A stretch of DNA of 64,000 nucleotides, from contig SPDT01000007.1 of the NCBI GenBank assembly GCA_008477525.1, positions 2,914,001 to 2,978,000 of the forward strand, read 5' to 3'. Under the pieces are notes generated by a model. That model was not told the DNA's origin. It saw nothing but the letters and a program-made list of their open reading frames with translations, and did not search any database. Source of the DNA: Hypomyces perniciosus. Lineage: Eukaryota; Ascomycota; Sordariomycetes; Hypocreales; Hypocreaceae. The position numbers were made by a program, and so were the translations under genes. Numbering within the stretch: the first letter of the stretch is position 1; each line of letters opens with the position of its first letter. Shown one piece after another: positions 55,365 through 64,000 of the stretch.

Positions 55365-57711
55365 CTCGGCGGCAATATGGATCTGGATCAGGCTCGGGAA
55401 TTGTTGGCGACGCGCCTCTGATTGAGGCTCGGTTTTGCCAACGACGAGTCCCGGCAGCAGTCGCAGAGCCAGAGCCAGAGCCAGAGCTGGAGCCCGAGCC
55501 GGAGTTGCTGTGAGATATCCGTCCGTTTCCTTCGATGGCTCTTTCACGGGCGTCTTGACTGCAGTATGAGAGTATGTAGGCAGGATTGTGCCTGGCGGAT
55601 ACCGAGGCGGCGAGTCAGGCAGAAGAGGAGAGCCGGGCGGCAGCACCGAGTTTAGCAGGACGGACGGCGGACGGAGGACGACTCGGAGGGGATCTCAAGG
55701 CGTAATTCGGATGGCTGATATACTGTCGCTGCACGCTCGCGTGTTCGACGAGGCCGGCGCAATTGGCGGACTGGTGATGGAAGGGCTTTGGCTAGGGCAC
55801 CGTCAAGGCTGCTGGATCGAGGCTGGACAACCCAAGCACCAAGATACGAGCAGATGGAGAATGGATGGGCCGAGATGGAGGGTGGGCCTCGACTAGGAAA
55901 GATGGCCTGGATAGGCAAGGATGTGAGGATCAGGTGGGCGAGGGCGGCAAAGAGCGAATATCAAGCATCTGTGTGCTCCGTACTTCGTACCTCGAGGCCT
56001 CGTGCATGGGCTGCGGGCTCCCTGTCCTGTCAAAACGGGGACGTCGAGGGAATCATTCCAGAAAAGGATCACCAACTGAGCGACGACAAGCAGCCGTCCG
56101 GGGGTACCGTTTGCGTGCTCCGTGTTGTTTGGCGCCGCTCGAGGTCCGTGTGGTTTGGCGTGCGTGCCACGGTACGGACTCGACGGCGCCAGCACATGTG
56201 GCGACAGGACTGTGTGGCGCAACATATCTCGCACGGTGCGCTCCGAGGCTGGCAAGCAGGGATACCACTTTATCCCTTCAGCTGGCGGGTACACACACAT
56301 GTTCCCTTGCCTGTATGTACATAGATACGGAGTACTATTAGGACTGCTCCAGTTTCGATGTCGGCTTTGCTGCCAGGCTGACGGGCTGGCCGGCCGGGTT
56401 GGTTGCAGTAGCAGCATGTAGTATGTATGTGCTCGTATAGCGCCAGTCTACTCCATGTCTGAATCAGTATGGCTCGCGGCGTCGATGCTATCCGAGTCAC
56501 TGGCGGAATTTCTCTTGGCCGGTCACATTTCATCTTCATCCTTCGGCCAATACTCATGCAATATTCATAAGTCGGCAATAAACGGTCATTTCTGGCTTTC
56601 AGCGGGCATGCAGACACGAGAAACGCGAGTGGGAGCAAAATGCACACGCATGAGTGGCAATGACAAGACAACAATCTTCACAGCCAAGTACACTGAGTAG
56701 TATCTACGAAGTGGTGGTAGGAGTACTCCATAATAGTACTACTAGTATTAACAGCTGTACTCCTCATGTGCAGATACTATTAGTACTACTCCGTACTATT
56801 GCTATCTATTGCATGTATGTAGGTGGTATTATTGTATGTCCACCTGAGCGGTTGCAGGCCAATGCAGGGGATGAAGATGGGGGGGCGGGTCAATAAGGAG
56901 CGGCTTGGCCGGGGCATGCCCAGACTTGCCTTTGCTTTGGGGCAATGCATGGCAATCGGACCTTTCGCGATAGTATGGAGTAACAGCTTTTTTATCTATC
57001 ATTTTATAATTTGTTTGTTTCCTAGTGGATACGCGCGCTGCAAAACAGGGCGCATTGCGACTGTTCAGCCGGCATTGCTCATACGATCATATCGGGGTTT
57101 GCCTGGGACGCCTTAATAACCCCAAGGTTAGGTATCTCATAGGGATCTTCGCACATCTCGGTAGGTAGGGCCTGTGTCCAATAAGGGCCCTTCATCTGCG
57201 TCAAAGCCGCCTTCGGATTGCCCAGACGCCCGCAGCGATCCAACGAAGAAGAAAATAATTCCCAGAGATCTGGTTCGATAAGCATGGTAGTTGGATCCAC
57301 GGGTCGGTTCCGCTTGTTTCACCGCGTTTCAATACATAGATATAGAAATAAGACAGCTGCGGTCCTATCGAAGAGAACTAATGTGATAGCTCAGACGGTG
57401 TTGTAAGACGTAAGATTCCTCACCTACAAGAATAGAAACAGGAGGGGAAATGAACAAAAGGACATGTTCAGCAATATGCTGTAAATAGAGCAAGACACAA
57501 CACAAACTCCAAGGGCAGGGTTCGGATCTAGAATGGGTGAATTTTAAGTCGGACTAGGCGCGGATCTAGCCGGAACTGGCCTGCGGATGAGGCGGCCCTG
57601 GCATTTGTTGAGCGGACGCGGACTGGGTTCAATAAACTCGTGGATCATTCCATCCTTATTATTAGTGTTCCTGTCTCTTTACTCCGTACGAAGTAATACT
57701 CGTATCTAGTA

Positions 57712-57739
57712 TCTGCCTGTCTGCCTGTCTGCCTGTCTC
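57712..57739. repeat. TCTGCCTG tandem repeat
   Basis: About three and a half tandem copies of TCTGCCTG in non-coding DNA. Confidence 0.9.
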
Positions 57740-58192
57740 CTCCCACGCCCACCCCCACTCCCTGCAGACCTACCCCCTTTTCTTCCAAGACAAGATTTTT
57801 TCGCGCTGTATGCGTAAAAGAATTATTGGATTTGGTTCCATCAGCTGACAATTCGGGGGCCCAGGGTTTGGATGTATGTAAGCTGCAGCGCACCAATCTT
57901 GTCAATGACCTGTAGACCCTCAAGGGTTGAGCCGTCCAATATTCAGCCGGTCCTCACCCCGCACCGTGCCTGTCGACACTGTACATTCCCGTGGCAGACG
58001 TAGCACCTTGTTCATTCAAAGTATGTATATACTACATATTACACCTACTTACCTAGGTATCTGGGCACGTTATCTTCGTCGAGCCAATGGCCTGCAGGCT
58101 GAAGCAACACTCAAGAACTTGGAAAGTGAATGCCATGAAATGACTTATCAATTCAGAGGAATGGAGGGGAGAGGGGTGCAGCCCGGGAGGAG

Positions 58193-58222
58193 TACTACTA
58201 CTACTACTACTACTACTACTAT
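58193..58222. repeat. TAC trinucleotide microsatellite
   Basis: About ten tandem ACT/TAC units in non-coding DNA. A similar but interrupted run follows near 58315-58332. Confidence 0.92.
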
Positions 58223-59038
58223 TACTAGTCGGGTAGAGAGGTCCCGTTCTTCTTGCAGGGAGCAAAATTCCGTCGAGCCCTCACGAAATCCTCCGATACA
58301 AGAGTCGTACTATCAACATACTACTACTACTATCACATTACATCAATGGAGGTGCTGGGCTGACAGCACTCAGGTTGCGCTTTGGCGGCACTTTCATCGG
58401 CTTAGAAATACTAAGTGACTTGTCATGTTCTGGAGCTAATCATCTCTTGTGTGAGAACGCTCGGATAGTTTATTGGCATCTGCGCGGTTATTCGGACTAT
58501 TCGGCCATCGTTACTGTACGAGTAGACGTCAGACAATCATCTGCGAATCAGTCCCGCCGTCGTGGCTCTATGCCACCACCATACCAACTTGACACATCCA
58601 TTCTCAAGCTGGAAGAGGACGAAAAGCTGTGTAGCCTGAGCCTGACCAGGTGGGCATAACCTTCTCAATACTAATAAAACTGCGGTGGCAAGAATATGAA
58701 AGAACAAATATTCAATTCTCGAAGCATTACTATGTAAAAATATTCATTACCATTTCGTACTAAGTGGCTTGAGTGATCTCCCACCAGCATCGTAACATCT
58801 GATTAGATTACCAGGTGCATACGGAGTACTAACAGAGTCCAATGCCTCGGTGAGCAAAGCTCAGACTCACCCCACCATCCGTCCTCACCGAGACTCACCG
58901 CGGTGAGAAATTTCCAGACAGCAACCCTGGAGTTGAGTCACCTTCAACTAACCTTAACCCTCCCACCATTTACTGTCCCCACGCCTTCTGCCTCCTCTCC
59001 TCAGCGCAGCCACGTCTCTTGTCTGCGGCCTACCCACA

Positions 59039-61349
59039 ATGTCGCACAAGGGCAAGAACAGCGCGAACTCTGCGAAGGGCAAAAGGCCCACCAAGTCAGG
59101 TGCTGAAAGCAAAGGCGAGGATGTTCTGCAGGCAGTTGTGCGTTCCGTGGCGGGGTATTCTGGGTTGTCGAAACCGATAGCTAATCACTTGCACTCCACT
59201 ACAGGTTCTCGCAGATTCGTTTCAAGACAGATTCAAGCCCTTCACAGTGGAAAAACCAAGAGTATGCATACAATCCTCGCAATGGTCGGGAATCTGCCCA
59301 CTAACAACCAATGTCTTTCAGTGTCTTCTCCCCTTGGCAAACACCCCTCTCATTGAATATACCCTCCAATTCCTAGCTATGAATGGTGTTCAAGAAGTTT
59401 ACATCTACTGTGGTGCACACACAGACCAGGTCGAGGAATACATTGGCCGTTCGAGATGGGTGGCAGGGTCCAAATCATCTCCCTTTTCAGTCCTGCAGTT
59501 TGTTCGCGTGTCTGATGCGCGATCGATTGGAGACGTCCTCCGGGACATGGACAAGAGGTCTTTGGTGGATGGGGACTTCCTTTTGGTGCATGGAGACCTC
59601 GTATCAAATATCATGCTCGATGGAGCTCTAGCAGCACACCGAAAACGACGAGAGACGAGTGCGGCAAACATTATGACCATGATTTTGCATAGTGGAGGAC
59701 CAGAAGATCACCGGACCAAGACAAACGGAATCACGCCGGTGTTTGTGGTAGACACAAAGACCCAGCGCTGCCTTCACTACGATGAGATGAGCCCTCTCCA
59801 GAGCGATCGCTACCTTTCCTTGGATCCTGCGATTGCCGACGAATTATCAACCGAGTTTGAAGTACGCGCCGACCTGATCGACGCCCAAATTGACATCTGC
59901 ACACCTGAGGTCCTAGCACTGTGGTCGGAAAGCTTCGATTATGAACTGCCACGAAGAAACTTCCTGCATGGCGTGTTGAAGGATTGGGAGCTCAATGGCA
60001 AGATGATCTATGCCGAAATCTTCGAAGATGGATATGCCGCCAGAGCAAGCAATCTGCAAATGTATGATGCCATCAGCCGGGATGTACTGGGCAGATGGAC
60101 ATTCCCCTTTATCCCGGAGAACAACATCGTCCCTAAGCAGACATACAAGAAACATATCAATGGCGTTGTTATGGAAACTGGTGCCTCCCACGCCCACGAC
60201 GCCAAGCTCCAGAACTCCATTGTTGGACAACATACCTCAATTGGTTCAGGGAGCAAGATTTCCAACTGCATTATTGGTAGGGGTTGCAAGATTGGCGCGA
60301 ATGTCATACTAGAAGACTGCCGTATCTGGAATGACACAACTATCGAGGACGGTGCGGCCGTATCGCGATCCATTCTAGCGGACTCTGTCGTCGTTGGCAA
60401 GGGCTGCTCAATTCCAGCTGGATCACTCGTTTCCTTTGGTGTTCACATTAGTGACAACATCTCATTTCAAACCGAAGTCGTGTTATCAACATTATCAGCC
60501 ACCGGCAAGCCTGTTGCCAACGATACGAATCTTCTTGGATCTAGTACTAACGCTGCGTCTTTCTATGACCCTGAAGATGAGGAGCTCGACGATGAAGACC
60601 CATCTCGACTTCAGAAATCTCTCATCTACTCCCTTGCACACTACAACCTCTCCAGTTCCTCAATTTCAACATTTGCATCCGATGTTGATTCCGATGATGA
60701 TGACGACAACTTCTTCTCCGCAGACGCCGCACAATCCTCCCGTTCACGCCTTTCCTCTTTCGCCTCAGACGACTCTTCCGGGAAGCTGTCGTTCCATACA
60801 GATGCCGTTCACGGCCTTCTCGATGCTTTGCGCGCCGACTCGGGCGACTTTGACTCCGCCAAGCTCGAGTTCATGGGTTTGCGCCTGGCCAACGATGCAT
60901 CTGATGCCATGATGCGCAAGGCAGTTGCAACCGCTTTCTCCCGTCGGGCCGTTGAACTTCTCAACCCAGAGCACGGAAGCCTTGAGCCCAGTAAGGCTGC
61001 GGAAAAGGCCCTCACCGCGCGCAAGGGCGCTACCAAGTTCATCAATGAGGTGGGTGTTGGTGGCGGCGAGCCGGAGCAGATTGAGTTTATTCTTGCCCTC
61101 CAGCGAGCCTTGCAACACGCTGCTAAGGGTCCTGAGCATGGCAAGACCGGCACTCTTCTCGCAGCTATCCTGCAGCAACTTTACGCGCTTGACATCCTGG
61201 AGGAAGAAGGAATCTTGGGCTGGTGGGAGGATGCGCGGGCCGTCGAAGGAGAATCAATGACTGCCCTGAAAGAGAAATGTAGGGTACTCGTAGAGTGGTT
61301 AGAGAACGCAGAGGAGGAAGACGATGACGATGACAATGACAGCGATTAG
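59039..61349 (+). CDS. GCD6: Translation initiation factor eIF2B, epsilon subunit
   Basis: Exons 59039-59137, 59205-59261 and 59322-61349, with introns of 67 and 60 bp, give 727 residues. A nucleotidyltransferase-like N-domain opens VLADSFQDRFKPFTVEKPR and LLPLANTPLIEYTLQFLAMN, with DFLLVHGDLVSNIML. A left-handed beta-helix of hexapeptide repeats follows (NSIVGQHTSIGSGSKISNCI, IGRGCKIGANVILEDCRIWN, ADSVVVGKGCSIPAGSLVSF). The C-terminal catalytic W2/HEAT domain (~545-727) includes FILALQRALQHA, LYALDILEEEGILGWWEDAR, and an acidic D/E tail. This is the guanine-nucleotide exchange subunit that recharges eIF2 with GTP. The short 19-codon exon 2 was placed by frame and by the conserved text. Confidence 0.97.
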
Positions 61350-61803
61350 GTATGAGGTAGATGCAATAGATTTGAGATCACAAAGTCACCGAGATAACTG
61401 AGAGAGTGACTGCCCCCGGAAGAAACATCATGAAAATGGTTTTTGTGGTTGCATTGTCTACCTAGATGGGTATCATCCTATCACTCCATTCTTGTTGCGA
61501 GAACCCCTTTTTGCCTGAACGCCTCCTTGCTTCCTTGCCCCTTTCACTTTGATATGACCTCAATACATGCCAACCTCGACCCCATGCCTAGAGAAAGGGA
61601 AAATGAACTAAAAGCCCGAGTTGTTAAAAGAAATTCATACAAGCAACCGTATCATCTGCAGATCAATGAAATTGAAGAAGCGATAATGCTTCCTTGCACA
61701 GTCCGCGCCGGGATCAAAATCGTTGCCAAAGGCATGTCTCCAGCCCGGATTCCAGAATATATATGCTGTGTCGAGGCTTGATATTGATAGCACCCACCTA
61801 CTT
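61350..61803. other. Intergenic region between convergent GCD6 and the HAD/SAK gene
   Basis: About 450 bp of 3' flanks. Nothing supported; the plus-strand ORF 61443-61781 shows no domain. Confidence 0.55.
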
Positions 61804-63627
61804 CTAGTAGTAATTCTGTAAATCCGAGCCGCTGGACGCTTGTCCGCCCATAGGTCGACCGCGACTGTATGGGCCCTTCGGAGCCGAGGGTTGACCACGA
61901 GGCTCTCTTGGCGGTTGGTAAGAATCGTACTGATGTCCACCTTGGTGATTTTTGGGTTCCACGTCATCTAGGGAGCGGTAGTTGAAACCACCACGGCCAC
62001 GGCCGCCCCTGCCCCTCGAACTGTTTCGATGACCGCGGCTGGGGTTACCGCCCTTTGCCCGCCCTGGGCCCCCTCGACCAGAATGATAACCCCTAGTCTC
62101 ATTTCGACCACCATGTTGGTGGCCATGTGGAGGAGGTCTTGGCACCCAATCGTCGTCCCCGTTATGCTTTCGCTTCGATGACTTGTTCGCAAAGAGGCTC
62201 TGATATTCATCTTCCTTCGGATCCTCAGGCTCGATACGAAGGATGACTTTTTCTCCAACAGTCGTTTCGAATGTGAAGCACTGTTCAGGAGCCAAAGGTT
62301 GCCAATTGCTGATTTTTCCTGCGTCCATGGGTCTAGCGCCTTTTCTAAGAGCAAGCACCACCAGGGGCACGGGATTATCAGTGTGGTATTTGGCATTGTG
62401 AGGGATCGGACGCACACAAGCCGCCCAGACACTGTTGTCGAAGCATGCAGTCCCGGTAACTTCCCATAGCAACTTACTCCCCATGCCGCCAACTTTTTCG
62501 AGAATACTTGCGGGACATGGCCTCGGGCAGATGAGGATGTTGTTTGCATGGAATTTGAGGTCGTGATTCGACACGCCTGACGGAATTTGTGCAAGCTTCA
62601 CCAGTCTCTTAGTATCCTCGGCACCGACCATGTAGCTCGTAAAGAAGACAGTTTTCTTGATCATGAGCTTGTTCTTTGGTGAATGGGAGGACTGCTTAAG
62701 TAGGGCAAGGTTATGCTCATTAATCATCTGCTGAACTTCGGCGACTTCGACCACTGGGTCAAGCGTTGTGGATGCGTCTGCTACCTGGACAACATCGGCC
62801 ATCAAAGACCCTCGAGTCGGTACCACAGTCTGGCGTCTGTTGTACTCGGCGAAGAAATCGCGGAAGCCTTTTGTGTGTTTGGGTCGGTCTTCATAGACCC
62901 GGATTTCGGTGGCGTCTTTGTATGTCTCCATCAAGGCCTCCAAAAACAGCTGCTTGAAGTGCATGGTGTTTTGGAAGGACTGATTTGTAGGGCTGACTTG
63001 AGGCTTCAAACTGACCATGTCGAAGTCGAGGCCTTTGCTTGTGATGATTTTTTTGATCAGATCCGAGAAGCCTTGCTCTGAACGACCTGTCAACAAGACA
63101 CAGAGGGCATCTGGCTGTTTGATGCTCAGCCTGACCAACCCAACGACCTTTTCGTTCCACCATCCTTCCCAGCCGCGCTGCTCCTCTATGGTTACCCCTT
63201 CGCCAGTAGCTGCAAGGATACGGCTATCATGCCACCATCCGCCGTTTGCGAACACATCTTGACTCGACAGTGTTCCGATCGTTGGACCGCTCCATAGCGC
63301 TGGGTTCGGAAGAGGTGTTTTGAACACTAGCTGGAAATCAGAATCTGGTGACACGTCACCGAGGCAGGGGACGGGGACCGGGAGGAAATATACATGTGTT
63401 GTCGAAGTCGTAGACGTGAAGCGCCTTGATTTTTTCCACAGCTACCCGTCCATTCAATCAGCTGACATCACTCTGCCGGGGCACCAATCGTCCCAGAGTC
63501 GGTATATGGAAGCGGGGAGTAACGCACCTGGAAGTTGGTTTGTCAAAATAGACCATCGGCCGAGGGCAGTGACAGTGAATTGAGAGGTTTTGGCAGCGCC
63601 ATGGTACGCGCTGTACGCCGAGGCCAT
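61804..63627 (-). CDS. HAD-domain 'Swiss Army Knife' RNA-repair-like protein with RGG tail
   Basis: Exons 63627-63528, 63441-63394 and 63326-61804 (introns 86 and 67 bp) give 556 residues. The acceptor at 63327 (GCTAG|TG TTC) yields HAD motif I VYDFDNTLFKTPLPNPALW, with two acidic residues ready for phosphoryl transfer. VVGLVRLSIKQPDALCVLLT, GRSEQGFSDLIKKI and EIRVYEDRPKHTKGFRDFFA fit HAD motifs II-IV. A second domain (~230-380) contains MVGAEDTKRLVKLAQIP and NDNILICPRP-like text. The last ~120 residues are RGG/RGRG-rich, suggesting RNA binding. The family is inferred from comparative genomics to repair or process RNA ends; I know of no direct proof. An in-frame ATG at 63690 would add 21 residues. 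Confidence 0.85.
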
Positions 63628-64000
63628 GGCGCTTGAAGGAGAGCTGTGAGGTAGACTTCGACTGCGAGCGATGGCGCGATCAATGATCATGAAGTGAAGG
63701 GGATGGGAGGTGTGAGTAGGAGGAGACTAGAGGGAAGAAGAAGAAGAAGAAGTAGAAGTAGAAGGGGAGAAAAAACGGCCAAATGTAATTTGTGATGGAA
63801 TTGTACCAAAACTTCCTGTGAGTTGCAGTGGCAGCTGTTGGTGGGCTGTTCAGGTGTTTGGGCGTAGATTTGCAGTTTCCGCGTATCCTAGAGCTCTTAT
63901 CGGTGGCTGAGTCATGAGCAGCTTTATTTGGTGTGGCGCTTGTGGCTCAGGTGTTTTCATGCCTCAGGCAACAGAGTCAGAAACATGTCCAGGAGAGCAC
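63628..64000. other. Upstream region of the HAD/SAK gene
   Basis: About 370 bp to the window edge, with a GAA-type purine run at 63736-63766. No gene is visible. Confidence 0.5.

Larger units (their letters stand above)
55365..59038. other. Longest gene-free region (3.7 kb), SKN7 to GCD6
   Basis: No supported gene. It is the common upstream region of leftward SKN7 and rightward GCD6, so a long SKN7 leader is possible. Contents: a GAGCCA-type hexamer run at about 55466-55505, motifs TACTCCGTAC at 56787-56796 and 57680-57689 and TACGGAGTAC at 56326 and 58820, and two microsatellites. Open frames at 55788-56417 on both strands mirror each other and show no domain. Confidence 0.6.

Noticed and set aside
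55788..56417. 178- and 174-codon ORFs on opposite strands
   Set aside because: Mirror-image open frames without domains; no splice structure gives a recognisable product.

Overview
The window is nuclear DNA of a filamentous ascomycete. Genes are dense, intergenic gaps are 0.1-3.7 kb, and most genes carry short GT-AG introns (about 49-120 bp). The protein set (mitoribosomal uS2m, CCT7, Spt10, kinesin-10, Aim24, Msh2, Trm10, primase Pri1, Skn7, eIF2B-epsilon) is eukaryotic and fungal. Wording of several proteins, the phosphoketolase and the NCS1/GMC accessory genes suggest Pezizomycotina, probably Sordariomycetes and perhaps Hypocreales. The order is an inference from remembered protein wording, not from a search. 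I saw no tRNA, rRNA, transposon ORF or CRISPR.

Layout. 0-1.1 kb: 5' part of a transcription factor (tentatively Ace2/Swi5-like) running off the left edge. 3.6-5.8 kb: four-CBS/PB1 membrane-anchored protein. 6.3-7.8 kb: mitoribosomal uS2m. 8.5-10.2 kb: Spt10-type acetyltransferase whose last third changes frame three times. 10.5-12.4 kb: CCT7. 12.8-13.4 kb: small ankyrin protein. 13.4-15.4 kb: gene-poor, with possible coding remnants. 15.4-18.0 kb: phosphoketolase. 18.2-18.9 kb: GNAT. 19.4-20.8 kb: MFS carrier. 22.1-23.4 kb: Aim24, divergent from a kinesin-10 (23.8-26.1 kb). 27.6-27.9 kb: small conserved-looking protein. 28-30.4 kb: repeat-rich gap. 30.4-33.3 kb: 12-exon secreted subtilisin. 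33.7-35.7 kb: ZIP zinc transporter with a likely 1-nt insertion. 36.9-38.5 and 38.8-40.8 kb: divergent NCS1 permease / GMC oxidoreductase pair. 41.1-42.2 kb: PQ-loop protein. 42.6-45.5 kb: MSH2. 46.1-46.9 kb: Tim17-fold complex I subunit. 47.9-49.0 kb: TRM10, convergent with PRI1 (49.1-50.9 kb). 51-53.1 kb: repeat-rich gap. 53.1-55.4 kb: SKN7. 55.4-59 kb: longest gene-free stretch. 59.0-61.3 kb: GCD6. 61.8-63.6 kb: HAD-type Swiss Army Knife RNA-repair-like protein.

Most genes are single housekeeping units rather than a pathway cluster. Two relationships are worth noting. The NCS1 permease and GMC oxidoreductase share a 294-bp divergent promoter. PRI1 carries a tight pair of ACGCGT (MCB-type) boxes, and MSH2 a single one, as expected for S-phase genes. 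A short motif, TACTCCGTAC/GTACGGAGTA, recurs at least eleven times in non-coding DNA and once forms a perfect 22-bp palindrome.

All exon limits were derived by hand from splice signals and frame continuity and give intact reading frames, except in SPT10 and the ZIP gene. No alignment, expression data or database search was available.
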